64,000 nt of DNA from Bradyrhizobium sp. NDS-1 (GCF_032918005.1 NZ_CP136628.1:5193501-5257500), one strand, 5' to 3'; counted from the first letter of the stretch, positions 15,650 to 23,791 are shown. Numbers and translations are program-made. The notes: generated by a model from the sequence alone, not told the origin.

Positions 15650-16903
15650 TCAGGGTTTCGGCGGGGGATTCGACGGCGTGTACTGGGCCATCGGATCCTT
15701 CTTGGTGAGGTCGCAGCCGGCTTCACCCAGCCAGTAGGGCTTGATGTCCTCCCAGATCTTCGGGAAAGAGATCGAATGATCGGCGCCGACCTTGGCGAGA
15801 TAGATCGTGTGCGACATGTGCTGGCTCTTCGGGTCGATGCAGACCTTGCCTTCCGGCGCGTCCATGCAGACGTCGCCCAGCGCGATCACCTTGCGGATAT
15901 CCTCGCGCTTGGTCGACTTCGCCCGCTCGACCATCTGCTTGTAGAGATAGACGGCGAGATAGGAGTTTTCCGCCTCCTGGTTCACATAGGGCTCGCTCGG
16001 GAACTTGGCCTTGAACTTGGCGTAGAACTCCTTGCTCTTCGGCGAGTCGATCTCCTCGATGTAGTTGGTGGTGACGTACATGTCCTTCAGGCTCGGCGGC
16101 TTGAAGCGCTTGTGCTCGTAACCCTGGCCGACGTTGACCGAGGATGCCATCGGCAGGTTGACGTTGGCGGAAGCCGCCTGCTCGTAGTAGGAGGCCTGCG
16201 CGGTGCCGACCAAGAGCGTGACCACGAAGTCCGGCTTGGCCTTCTGGATGTTCTGGATGCTCTGCGAGAACTGCGACACGCCGAGCGGGATGAATTCCTC
16301 GCCAGCCATCTTGCCGCCGTTCTCCTTGACGATCTTGCGCACCCATTCCGCCGAGATCTGACCGAAATTGTAGTCGGCGGCGAGCGTGTAGACGTTCTTG
16401 CCGTACTTCTCCATCATGTAAGGGATCAGCGTCGAGAACTGCTGCTCCGGCACGGCGCCGGTGACGATCATGTGGCCGTCGCAGACACCGCCTTCATACT
16501 GGTTGTTGTAGAAGGCGAAGCCGTTGAACTGATCGACGATCGGGCGGTACGCCTCGCGCGAGGCCGAGGAGAAGCCCGCAAACACCACGTCGACCTTGTC
16601 GCGCTGGAGCACGCGGCGCATGAATTCCTGGTAGCGGGTGTTGTCGGACTGCGTATCGTAAGCGACGAGCTCGAGCGGCCGGCCCATGATGCCGCCCGCC
16701 TTGTTGATCTCCTTGGCGGCGAGCTGGATGGCGTGGACCTTGCCGATCGTGGCCGCGGCGAAGTCGCCGGACTGATCCTCCAGCACGCCGAGCTTGATCG
16801 GGTTTTCCGCCGCGCGCGCCAGGTGAGATCCGATGGGGGATCCGAAGACAAGCGTCCCCGTGAGGGCTGCGGCGCGCAGCCCCCGCAATACAGACTTGGT
16901 CAT
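15650..16903 (-). CDS. Urea/amide-type ABC transporter substrate-binding protein (UrtA/FmdD family)
   Basis: A 417-residue periplasmic binding protein. A signal peptide is visible at about 1-32, ending near HLARAAENPIKLG. The mature part begins IKLGVLEDQSGDFAAATIGK, has the two-lobe fold of the leucine-binding group, and shows GVCDGHMIVTGAVPEQQ and PYVNQEAENSYLAVYLYKQM. These features match the UrtA/FmdD group that binds urea or short amides. It lies ten bases after the ANTAR regulator and before the matching permeases. It is homologous to the sensor protein at 17576-18736, so transporter and sensor probably see the same ligand. Confidence 0.9.
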   Translation of the reverse strand: MTKSVLRGLRAAALTGTLVFGSPIGSHLARAAENPIKLGVLEDQSGDFAAATIGKVHAIQLAAKEINKAGGIMGRPLELVAYDTQSDNTRYQEFMRRVLQRDKVDVVFAGFSSASREAYRPIVDQFNGFAFYNNQYEGGVCDGHMIVTGAVPEQQFSTLIPYMMEKYGKNVYTLAADYNFGQISAEWVRKIVKENGGKMAGEEFIPLGVSQFSQSIQNIQKAKPDFVVTLLVGTAQASYYEQAASANVNLPMASSVNVGQGYEHKRFKPPSLKDMYVTTNYIEEIDSPKSKEFYAKFKAKFPSEPYVNQEAENSYLAVYLYKQMVERAKSTKREDIRKVIALGDVCMDAPEGKVCIDPKSQHMSHTIYLAKVGADHSISFPKIWEDIKPYWLGEAGCDLTKKDPMAQYTPSNPPPKP

Positions 16904-16913
16904 GTTGCTTCTC

Positions 16914-17579
16914 CTAGATGGCCTGCTTGTTGCCGCCTTGCAGCGTGATGCCGGTCGTGCGGCCGGACGTGTCGGGCGGCTTCGCCCGCTTGCTCAGAAA
17001 CTCCTCGCAATAGAGTTCCATGTTCTGCCGCGCGCGCATGCTTTCGCGACGGAGCTGGGAATAGGCGCCCTCCTCGTCGAGGCCGCCCTGCTGCATCAGC
17101 AGGATGACGGCGCGGATCACCGCACGGCGGCCGCGGCGGCGCTCCTCGAGGCCCTGGAGGCGCTCATACATTTCAGCGCGCAGCAGGAACTGGTTGATGC
17201 CCATGAACAGGGAGGTGTAGACCGCGCCGCCATGGACCGGCTTGCGCAGGAAAGAGGTGGCGCCGAGATTGACGAGCGCCTTGAGTCGGCTCGGCGCCTC
17301 GACGCCGACGAGGCCGATCACCGGTACCGGCGGCAGCCGCGAGGCCGGATTGACCTCGATCGCGACGGCGCCTTCGAGATCGCCGTCCACAAAAAGGATG
17401 TCGCGGTCCGCCTGGAGGCTCGCAACGTCGATGCGCGCGCGACCGTCGATGATTTCGGGATATTCGGTGGAGACGCCGAGCTTGGCCAGCGTCGTTTCTA
17501 GCGTGCTCTCCCATCCGCCCCGCCGGGTGACGACGATGGCGCGGCCGCCCTTGAAGTTCTGTAGCAGTCGAGAGCTCAT
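16914..17579 (-). CDS. ANTAR-domain RNA-binding antiterminator (AmiR-like)
   Basis: A 221-residue protein with an N-terminal receiver-like domain (about 10-125, without a clear phospho-acceptor pattern) and a C-terminal ANTAR helical domain (about 135-200). The latter reads ERLQGLEERRRGRRAVIRAV, with LLMQQGGLDEEGAYSQLRRE and SMRARQNMELYCEEFL. ANTAR proteins bind paired RNA hairpins and prevent transcription termination. The gene overlaps the AmiC-like sensor gene by four bases, as in Pseudomonas amiC-amiR, where AmiC holds AmiR inactive until amide binds. The target here is probably the terminator in the leader of this same operon. Confidence 0.88.
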   Translation of the reverse strand: MSSRLLQNFKGGRAIVVTRRGGWESTLETTLAKLGVSTEYPEIIDGRARIDVASLQADRDILFVDGDLEGAVAIEVNPASRLPPVPVIGLVGVEAPSRLKALVNLGATSFLRKPVHGGAVYTSLFMGINQFLLRAEMYERLQGLEERRRGRRAVIRAVILLMQQGGLDEEGAYSQLRRESMRARQNMELYCEEFLSKRAKPPDTSGRTTGITLQGGNKQAI

Positions 17580-18736
17580 GATTGCACCACTTTCAGAAGC
17601 GGAGAGCGCATTGCGCTGGCAAAGCGCGGCGACGACTGGACGAGATAGGGATCGGGCGCGATCGGCTCGCGGGATTCCAGCAGCACTTCGAACTGTCCGT
17701 TGGCGGCCGAGCGGCCGATCCGCGGTGTGAGCCAGGCGTGAAAGGTCTGCCGGTCGATCCGGACCTCGCCTTGCGGCGCGAGCAGCCGCTGGTCCGCCAC
17801 CGCGGCGCGCACGGTGCGCGCGTCGTCGGTTCCGGCCTGCGACAATGCCGCCGCGAGCAGCTTGACGGCGATGTAGGACGACTCCGCATCGGCCGAGGAG
17901 ACCGGTCCATCAGGAAAGGACGTCGTGTAAGCATCGATGAATGCGCCGTTCTCGGGCGAATTCAGCGACGAGAAATAGACGCTCGACGACAGATGTCCGT
18001 CGATCGCATCCGGCCCGATCTCCGGCAGCTCCGGTTCGGAGAGCGTGCAGCTGGCGACGGGAATTTCCGCGGCCTGATCGATGCCGCGCGCGCGGCAAGC
18101 GGCCCGGAATGCGCGGAAGAAGGCATAGGCGCTAGTGCCGATCAGATTGTTGAAGACGAAGTCCGGTCGCGCATCGATGATGGCCGCGATGACCTGATCG
18201 ACCTCGGTGTCGCCGACGGAGAGATAGCGCTCCGCAAGCACCGTGCCGCCGCGCGCGATCAATGCCTCGCGGAAGATGCGGTTGTTCTCCCAGGCCCAGA
18301 TGTAGTTGGAGCCGACGCAGAAGGCACGCGAGCCGACGCGGGACGCCAGATAGTCCACCAGCGGCAGCACGTGCTGGTTCGGTGCAGCACCGGTGTAGAT
18401 GACGTTGTCGGAACTCTCGAAGCCCTCGTAATGCGAGGGATACCACAGCAGCCCGTCGAACTTCTCGAAGCATGGGATCACCTCCTTGCGGCTCGAGGAG
18501 GTGTAGCAGCCGACCACCTGACGGATGCCGGAACCGAGAAGCTCGAGACTGAGCGAACGGTAGCGCGCAAGGTCGCCCGACGGATTGACCACGACCGGCT
18601 CGAGTGTGATGTCCTGACTGCCTGCGTTGACCTCCTGAAAGGCGAGCAGTGCGCCATTGAGAATCGAGCGCGCGACGACGCTGTAGGAGCCCGTCGTCGA
18701 GAACATCACGCCGATCCGATAATGCTTCCGCGTCAT
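17576..18736 (-). CDS. AmiC-like amide-sensing substrate-binding-fold regulator
   Basis: A 386-residue protein of the AmiC/FmdD binding-protein family, but with no signal peptide: it starts MTRKHYRIGVMFSTTGSYSV, so it is cytoplasmic. Signature regions are NPSGDLARYRSLSLELLGSG, SSRKEVIPCFEKFDGLLWYP and SNYIWAWENNRIFREAL, as in AmiC-type sensors. In Pseudomonas, AmiC releases the ANTAR protein AmiR when amides bind. The frame opens at 18754, but the ATG at 18736 is preceded by GGATCGAGTG and matches the family start. It is the first gene of the operon, right behind the leader terminator. Confidence 0.88.
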   Translation of the reverse strand: MTRKHYRIGVMFSTTGSYSVVARSILNGALLAFQEVNAGSQDITLEPVVVNPSGDLARYRSLSLELLGSGIRQVVGCYTSSSRKEVIPCFEKFDGLLWYPSHYEGFESSDNVIYTGAAPNQHVLPLVDYLASRVGSRAFCVGSNYIWAWENNRIFREALIARGGTVLAERYLSVGDTEVDQVIAAIIDARPDFVFNNLIGTSAYAFFRAFRAACRARGIDQAAEIPVASCTLSEPELPEIGPDAIDGHLSSSVYFSSLNSPENGAFIDAYTTSFPDGPVSSADAESSYIAVKLLAAALSQAGTDDARTVRAAVADQRLLAPQGEVRIDRQTFHAWLTPRIGRSAANGQFEVLLESREPIAPDPYLVQSSPRFASAMRSPLLKVVQS

Positions 18737-18746
18737 CACTCGATCC

Positions 18747-18787
18747 AAAAACAAAAAAGCGCCCTCCGGCCGTTAAGCCGAGGGCGC
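18747..18787 (-). terminator. Intrinsic terminator in the leader of the amide operon, likely ANTAR target
   Basis: On the minus strand, GCGCCCT (18787-18781) pairs with AGGGCGC (18765-18759). Inside are a second 4-bp stem, CGGC/GCCG, a one-base bulge and a six-base TTAACG loop. The run TTTTTTGTTTTT (18758-18747) follows, and the AmiC-like ATG is only ten bases further. A terminator inside the 5' leader makes sense only with a read-through control. The ANTAR protein encoded by the second gene is the obvious candidate. Confidence 0.85.
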
Positions 18788-18804
18788 CTTCGCCGCCAAC
18801 TGAG

Positions 18805-18822
18805 CACGCGATGAACCGCGTG
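18805..18822 (-). promoter_or_regulatory. Leader hairpin with six-base loop upstream of the terminator
   Basis: On the transcribed strand CACGCG pairs with CGCGTG around the loop GTTCAT. ANTAR targets are described as two tandem hairpins with six-base loops (A at position 1, G at position 4), the second overlapping the terminator. The size and position fit; this loop does not match the A1/G4 consensus, so the assignment is tentative. Confidence 0.45.
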
Positions 18823-18854
18823 GCGTTGGAAATGGTTGAACTCGTCGCGTTAAT

Positions 18855-18868
18855 GGGCAGGCTTGCCC
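18855..18868 (-). promoter_or_regulatory. Leader hairpin GGGCA/TGCCC
   Basis: A 5-bp stem with a four-base loop lies further upstream in the same leader. It could be the first element of an ANTAR-recognised hairpin pair or part of an alternative fold. Structure is visible; function is inferred. Confidence 0.35.
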
Positions 18869-18905
18869 TACGCTCACGCAATACGGTCGTTGAGATCAGC
18901 TATAT

Positions 18906-18940
18906 TGTCAAGCGCGTTGTTGCAGCGAAAACTGCTGCAA
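18906..18940 (-). promoter_or_regulatory. Candidate promoter -35 box with flanking inverted repeat
   Basis: A consensus TTGACA lies at 18911-18906 on the minus strand, about 170 bases before the AmiC-like start. No good -10 is visible at 16-18 bases; the nearest T/A-rich match is CCGTAT. Just upstream, 18920-18940 is a perfect 7-7-7 inverted repeat with arms TTGCAGC and GCTGCAA, placed where an activator or repressor could act. Confidence 0.45.
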
Positions 18941-19073
18941 TTCATATCGGTGTGTAGCAAATCTATGCAAGCAACTGGCAAGCCGATCCCTCGCAGCGCT
19001 GAGAAGATTCCTCTTGCTGTCCGATGCTCACAGCGATTTCTTGCCTGTCTAACCATCTCATGCCGGAGACCAC

Positions 19074-19934
19074 ATGGTTGATGACCGCCGTTTGCCGAAC
19101 CGCCCCCTCGATCCCCGTACCAAATGGTCCGCGCTTTCCCAGGCGGAACGCGATGCTGCCTATGACAACAACGCGGCCGTCAAGAACAGCGCGGCCCTGA
19201 TCGCCGAGCGCAACGACGCTTCCGGCCGGCTGCGGGGCACGCTGAACTCCCATCTCGACCTGCCCTATGGCGAGCGTGCGAACAACAAGATCGATCTCTA
19301 CCCGGCGGCAAGGTCCGATGCGCCCTGCCTGGTGTTCCTGCACGGCGGCTACTGGCAGCGCAATTCCCGGGAATTGTTCGCGATGCTGGTCGAAGGCGTT
19401 GCCGCGCACGGCTGGTCGGTCGCCATTCCCGGCTATTCGCTGGCCCCCGGCGTTACCCTTACCGACATCGTCGGCGAAATCCCGCGTGCACTCGACTGGC
19501 TCGCCGCGCATGGCGCGTCCTACGGCATCGCGGGACCTGTCGTGCTGTCAGGCTGGTCCGCAGGCGCGCACCTCGTCGCGATGGCACTGGATCATCCGCA
19601 CGTCCACGCCGGGCTGGCGATATCCGGGGTCTACGATCTCGCGCCGATCCGCGACACAGGTCTCAACAACGCCCTGAAGCTCACGGACGAGGAGATCGCC
19701 AAGCTCTCGCCGCTGCGCCTGCCGGTGACGCCGAAGCGACTGGATATCGCCTATGGCAGCAACGAGCTCCCGGCGCTCGTGCTCGATTCAATCCACTTCC
19801 ATGAGAAGCGCGCGGCCGAACGGGCGCCCGGCAAGCTCATTCCGGTCGAAGGCGCCGACCATTTCACCATTCTCGAGGCATTACGGCGCCAGGACGGCAT
19901 TCTGGTCGATGCCGCGAGGCGGCTGCTGGACTAA
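19074..19934 (+). CDS. Alpha/beta hydrolase, kynurenine formamidase (arylformamidase)-like
   Basis: A 286-residue serine hydrolase. The oxyanion-hole motif is HGGYWQ (family HGGYW), the nucleophile elbow is GWSAG, and the C-terminal histidine is in GADHFTILE. These match the arylformamidase branch of the esterase/lipase group, whose members cleave N-formyl groups such as N-formylkynurenine. There is no signal peptide. GGAG stands before the ATG at 19074. The gene is divergent from the amide operon, so a formamide-releasing reaction would feed the formamidase there; this is inference. It converges with the Rieske gene at 20054, leaving about 120 bases without a clear terminator. Confidence 0.8.
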   Translation: MVDDRRLPNRPLDPRTKWSALSQAERDAAYDNNAAVKNSAALIAERNDASGRLRGTLNSHLDLPYGERANNKIDLYPAARSDAPCLVFLHGGYWQRNSRELFAMLVEGVAAHGWSVAIPGYSLAPGVTLTDIVGEIPRALDWLAAHGASYGIAGPVVLSGWSAGAHLVAMALDHPHVHAGLAISGVYDLAPIRDTGLNNALKLTDEEIAKLSPLRLPVTPKRLDIAYGSNELPALVLDSIHFHEKRAAERAPGKLIPVEGADHFTILEALRRQDGILVDAARRLLD

Positions 19935-20053
19935 AAGTGCGAAAACAACCCCATGCACAGTAGAATGCCTTTGTTTCCTCGAGCGAATTTCCGCAGGCCA
20001 TTCACGTCGTGGACGGGCTTTGACGCGTCGGGCAAAACAGGGGCATGATGGCA

Positions 20054-20425
20054 TCATCGCCCCGGTTGTCGTCGCCCCGCCTCAATCCAGACTTGCTCTC
20101 CTCTGATCCGCACCGGATAGAGCCGCAACGGCGGGCTCGGCCATCCCGAGGTGATCGTCCCATCGCGTAAATCGAATGAGGCCGCATGGCGCGGGCATAA
20201 CAGCCGCCCCGCCGTCACCTGCCCTAAACCGAGGTCCGCCTGTTCATGCGGACAGGCGCGCTCGCATGCAACGACATCGCCCTCGTTCCAGATCACCAGC
20301 AGGTCGTGCCCGGCGACGCGGACGATGCTCTCCGCCTCCAGCCGGCCGAGATCGCAGACGGCAATCCAACCGGACTCGTCCGGACGAACAGCCGCATCAT
20401 CCACCGAGATAGGCCTTCCGCACAT
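20054..20425 (-). CDS. Rieske-type [2Fe-2S] ferredoxin
   Basis: A small protein of 123 residues. The Rieske ligands are visible as CPHEQADL and LCPRHAASFD, the CxH...CxxH pattern. Such ferredoxins shuttle electrons to oxygenases or other redox enzymes. It begins inside the last 29 bases of the LivF-type ATPase gene (ATG at 20425); a GTG at 20404 is an alternative start. It is the last gene of the long molybdenum-hydroxylase/Liv operon, so it may carry electrons for that pathway. No oxygenase partner is in the window. Confidence 0.85.
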   Translation of the reverse strand: MCGRPISVDDAAVRPDESGWIAVCDLGRLEAESIVRVAGHDLLVIWNEGDVVACERACPHEQADLGLGQVTAGRLLCPRHAASFDLRDGTITSGWPSPPLRLYPVRIRGEQVWIEAGRRQPGR

Positions 20426-21113
20426 GCTCGTTCTCGATCAGCTCGGCGCCGGCTCCGGACAGCACGATGCGGCCGTTCTCGAGCAGATAGGCATGATCGC
20501 ACATCTCGAGCGCAGCGAACGCGTTCTGCTCGACCAGCAGCACCGTGGTGCCGGCATCGCGAATGGCGCGAATGATCGCAAAGGTGCGCTCGACGATATT
20601 GGGTGCAAGCCCGAGCGAGGGCTCGTCGAACAGGATCAATCGCGGCCGCGACATCAGCGCCCGCCCGATCGCGAGCATCTGCTGCTCGCCGCCGGACAAC
20701 GTGCCGGCCGCCTGCCGGCGCCGCTCGGCGAGCCGCGGAAATTCCGTGTAGATGCGATCGCGATCGACCGCGATCTCGCCCGAACCACGACGGAGGTAGG
20801 CCCCCATGTCGAGATTTTCCTCGACGCTCATGTGTGGGAACACCCGCCGCCCCTCCGGACAATGCGCAATCCCGCTCGCCAGCACGCGCGGAGGCCTCGC
20901 CCCCGTGATGTCGATGCCCTCGAACCGCATCTGTCCCGCGCGCGGCGGCACGAGGCCGGAGATCGCGCGCAGCGTCGTGCTCTTGCCGGCGCCATTGGCG
21001 CCAATCAGGGCGACGAGCTGACCGGCCTTCACGTCCAGCGAAATCCCGCGTAATGCGGTGACGCCGCCATAGCCGCACACCATGTCGCGGATCTCAAGCA
21101 CGCGCCGCTCCAT
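20397..21113 (-). CDS. ABC transporter ATP-binding protein, LivF type
   Basis: A 238-residue ATPase. Walker A is GANGAGKST, the signature is LSGGEQQMLAIGRAL and Walker B is LILFDEPSLGLAPN, the SLGLAP form usual for LivF. It overlaps the end of the LivG-type gene by 20 bases. It drives the branched-chain-amino-acid-class (HAAT) importer of this operon. The substrate is not fixed by sequence; the neighbouring Mo hydroxylase suggests an aromatic or heterocyclic compound rather than leucine. Confidence 0.92.
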   Translation of the reverse strand: MERRVLEIRDMVCGYGGVTALRGISLDVKAGQLVALIGANGAGKSTTLRAISGLVPPRAGQMRFEGIDITGARPPRVLASGIAHCPEGRRVFPHMSVEENLDMGAYLRRGSGEIAVDRDRIYTEFPRLAERRRQAAGTLSGGEQQMLAIGRALMSRPRLILFDEPSLGLAPNIVERTFAIIRAIRDAGTTVLLVEQNAFAALEMCDHAYLLENGRIVLSGAGAELIENEHVRKAYLGG

Positions 21114-21879
21114 GTCCGAGATAAGCCTCGATCACCGCCGCATTATTGCGGATCTCCTCCGGTGTCCCCTCCGCGATGATGCGGCCGTAGTTCAGCACCA
21201 CGATGCGATCGGAGACCGTCATCACCATCGGCATGTCGTGCTCGACCAGCAGGATCGTGATGCCGCGGTCGCGGATGCTACGGATCAGCTCGATAAAGCG
21301 GTGCGTCTCCGAGGCATTCATGCCCGAGACCGGCTCGTCGAGCAGCAGCATCGACGGCTCGGCCGCGAGAGCCAGCGCGACGCCGACTAGGCGCTGCTCG
21401 CCATAGGAGAGCGAGCCGGCCGCATCATGAGCGCGGCGTTCGAGACCGACCCACTCGATCAACTCGCCGGCGCGCTGCCGCAGCTTGCGCTCCGAGGCGC
21501 GCGCGCCGGGCAGCCCCAGGATGGCGTCGAGCAGGCGGACCCTGCCCTGGCGATGCAGCCCGATCAGGAGATTGTCGTACACGGTGTCGTTGGGAAAAAC
21601 GCTGGTGCGCTGGAAGGTGCGGATCAGGCCGAGATCGGCGATCTCGTGCGGCTTCAACCCGGCAAGCGTGATTCCCTGATAGGTGACGCGGCCCGCGCTC
21701 GGCGTCAGGAAGCCGGTCATGACGTTGAAGGCGGTGGTCTTTCCAGCACCGTTCGGCCCGATCAGACTGACGATCTCGCCCTCGCCGACGGTGAAGCTCA
21801 TGTCGGAGATCGCAACCAGCCCGCCGAAGCGGACCGCGACCTGCTCGACCGTCATGGCAATGCCGCGCGCCGTCATCAT
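21094..21879 (-). CDS. ABC transporter ATP-binding protein, LivG type
   Basis: A 261-residue ATPase. Walker A is GPNGAGKTT, the signature is LSYGEQRLVGVALAL and Walker B is MLLLDEPVSGMNASE, with the long LivG insertion in between. The ATG at 21879 overlaps the LivM stop; in-frame ATGs at 21876 and 21855 (MTVEQVAVRFGG) are alternatives. It partners the LivF-type ATPase in the same importer. Confidence 0.92.
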   Translation of the reverse strand: MMTARGIAMTVEQVAVRFGGLVAISDMSFTVGEGEIVSLIGPNGAGKTTAFNVMTGFLTPSAGRVTYQGITLAGLKPHEIADLGLIRTFQRTSVFPNDTVYDNLLIGLHRQGRVRLLDAILGLPGARASERKLRQRAGELIEWVGLERRAHDAAGSLSYGEQRLVGVALALAAEPSMLLLDEPVSGMNASETHRFIELIRSIRDRGITILLVEHDMPMVMTVSDRIVVLNYGRIIAEGTPEEIRNNAAVIEAYLGHGAARA

Positions 21880-22922
21880 GCCGGCTCCTTGGCGCCGGTT
21901 TCGGGAAGCGTCGCCGGCGCCAGCGCCGGCGGGGGGCTCCCTCTCCGGTTAAATCGCTGTGCCAGCGAGGGCACAATGCCGCGCGGCAATACGAACAGGA
22001 TGGCCATCAACACGCCGCCATAGGCGATCCATTGCGCTTCCGGCGCCATGACCGGCCGCAAAGCGACCGGCAGCAGCCCGAAGATCAGGCCGCCAACAAC
22101 GGGCCCGGCCAGCGACCCCTTGCCGCCGGTGATGACCATGATGACCATGGTGACGGTGTTGATGAAGGCAAAGACTTCAGGATCGATGATCCGGATGTAG
22201 TGCGCATAGAGGCTGCCGGCCGCACCCGCGATCGCCGCCGAGATCACCGCGGCAATCGTGAGCGTCCTGGTGACGTCGATACCGACGGAGACGGCGAGCG
22301 TCTCGTTCTCCATCAGCCCGCGCATGGCGCGGCCGAAATGGGAATGAACGAGGCGCGCGACCAGAAGATAGGCGATGAGCGCCACCACCAGCACGAGGTA
22401 GTAGTTCTGCATCTTGGTGCGCAGCGTCAGCTCGCCGAAACCGGGTAACGGCAGCGCGACGGATGGAATGTTGGTCAGCGCCAGCGGGCCCTGCGTCAGC
22501 TCGACCCAGTTCAGCGCGACCAGCCGGACCACCTCGGCAAAAGAGATCGTGACGATGACGAAATAGGCGCCGCGGACGCGGAACGAGAGCAGGCCGACGA
22601 AATAGCCGCATAATCCCGCGATCAGGGTCGCGAGCACGAAACCCGCAATCGGCGGCCATGGCGTATGGACCAGACGCAGGTCGCCGGGCAGGCCGATATC
22701 GAAGCCGAGCGATGTCAGCGCACTGACATAGGCGCCGATGCCGAAGAAGGCGATATGACCGAGGCTGAGCTGGCCGGTGAAGCCGAGCAGCAGGTTGAGG
22801 CTCATCGCGCCGATGATAAAGATACCGGTCGTGATCAACGCATTCAGGAGATAGGGGTCGCGCAGCCAGAGTGGCACCGAGGCAAGCGCTGCGACCGAAA
22901 GAAGGGTGATGATTGCCTTCAT
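21876..22922 (-). CDS. ABC transporter permease, LivM type
   Basis: A 348-residue membrane permease with multiple hydrophobic segments from the very N-terminus. LGFTGQLSLGHIAFFGIGAY is the LivM hallmark, and HFGRAMRGLMENETLAVSVG is the ATPase-contact loop. It overlaps LivH upstream and LivG downstream by four bases each, showing tight translational coupling. The C-terminal tail after NRRGSPPPALAPAT is a proline-rich extension beyond the usual end. Confidence 0.92.
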   Translation of the reverse strand: MKAIITLLSVAALASVPLWLRDPYLLNALITTGIFIIGAMSLNLLLGFTGQLSLGHIAFFGIGAYVSALTSLGFDIGLPGDLRLVHTPWPPIAGFVLATLIAGLCGYFVGLLSFRVRGAYFVIVTISFAEVVRLVALNWVELTQGPLALTNIPSVALPLPGFGELTLRTKMQNYYLVLVVALIAYLLVARLVHSHFGRAMRGLMENETLAVSVGIDVTRTLTIAAVISAAIAGAAGSLYAHYIRIIDPEVFAFINTVTMVIMVITGGKGSLAGPVVGGLIFGLLPVALRPVMAPEAQWIAYGGVLMAILFVLPRGIVPSLAQRFNRRGSPPPALAPATLPETGAKEPA

Positions 22923-23791
22923 CCCACGCGCTCCGCGCGCGCGAACAGGCCGGTCGGCCGGAAGATCAGGACCGCGATGATGATCAGAAAGCCCATGGCG
23001 TCGCGATAGCCCGACGAAACGTATCCGGCACCGAGCTCCTCGGCCAATGCAAGGATGAAGCCGCCGATCACCGCGCCCGTGATGTTGCCGAGGCCACCCA
23101 GGATGACGATGGCAAAGGCCTTGACGGCAGCGAGATCACCCATTTGCGGGAAGATCACATAGACCGGCCCGAGCAGAGCTCCCGCGGCGGCGGCAAGGCT
23201 CGAGCCGACCGCGAACGTCGATGTGTAGATCATATCGACGTTGACGCCCATCAGCGAGGCCGTGTCGTGATCCTGGAACGTCGCTCGCATCGCTCGGCCG
23301 AGGCTGGTCTTGTTGATGAGGAGGTAGGTCACCACGATCAACAGCGCTGCGGCGGCGAGAACGAACAGGCGCAACCAGGACACCGACACCGGCCCGAGCA
23401 CCAGGGGCGCCTCGGGGAATGGCGTGGCCACCGACTTGGCGACGCCGCCCCAGATCCACAGCGTGCCCGACTGCATCGCGATCCAGGCGCCGATCATGAC
23501 CAGCATCGTGGTGTCGATGTCGGAGCCGCGCAGCGGGCGCAGCAGGGTGAGTTCGATCGCTGCGCCGAGCAGCCATCCGGCCAGCACGGCCACCGGCAAT
23601 GCGAGGAAGAAGTTCAGGCCGAGCTGCTGCACCACGATGAACATGACGTAGGCCCCGAACGTGTACAGCACGCCGTGCGTGAAGTTCACGACGTTCATGA
23701 TGCCGAAGATCAGCGTCAAACCGATGCCGAGCAGCGCATAGGTGCCGCCAAGCACGAGCATGTTGACGAGATGCTGGAGAAATTCGTTCAA
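22919..23791 (-). CDS. ABC transporter permease, LivH type
   Basis: A 290-residue membrane permease. It shows YALLGIGLTLIFGIMNVVNF and THGVLYTFGAYVMF, the LivH fingerprint, and LGRAMRATFQDHDTASLMGV as the cytoplasmic coupling loop. It lies 70 bases after the binding-protein gene and overlaps LivM by four bases. It forms the channel with the LivM-type protein. Confidence 0.92.
   Translation of the reverse strand: MNEFLQHLVNMLVLGGTYALLGIGLTLIFGIMNVVNFTHGVLYTFGAYVMFIVVQQLGLNFFLALPVAVLAGWLLGAAIELTLLRPLRGSDIDTTMLVMIGAWIAMQSGTLWIWGGVAKSVATPFPEAPLVLGPVSVSWLRLFVLAAAALLIVVTYLLINKTSLGRAMRATFQDHDTASLMGVNVDMIYTSTFAVGSSLAAAAGALLGPVYVIFPQMGDLAAVKAFAIVILGGLGNITGAVIGGFILALAEELGAGYVSSGYRDAMGFLIIIAVLIFRPTGLFARAERVG

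Larger units (their letters stand above)
18737..19073. other. Divergent intergenic region and operon leader
   Basis: About 337 bases separate the AmiC-like gene and the divergent formamidase-like hydrolase. The left half is the structured leader with terminator, two hairpins and the -35 candidate. The right half (about 18941-19073) shows only the GGAG ribosome binding site before 19074. Confidence 0.6.

Noticed and set aside
13864..15708. 614-codon plus-strand frame opposite the Urt-type permeases
   Set aside because: The composition (His, Glu, Asp, Arg, Gln) is the mirror of membrane-protein codons. The permeases are certain.
12151..16903. Naming the importer urtABCDE as a dedicated urea transporter
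   Set aside because: Sequence motifs fit the Urt group, but formamidase, AmiC-like and ANTAR neighbours make amides equally likely. No urease gene is present, so no gene symbols were given.
18880..18911. A complete sigma-70 promoter for the amide operon
   Set aside because: The -35 TTGACA is perfect, but no acceptable -10 is found at 16-18 bases. Sigma-54 GG-N10-GC was looked for in the leader and not found.
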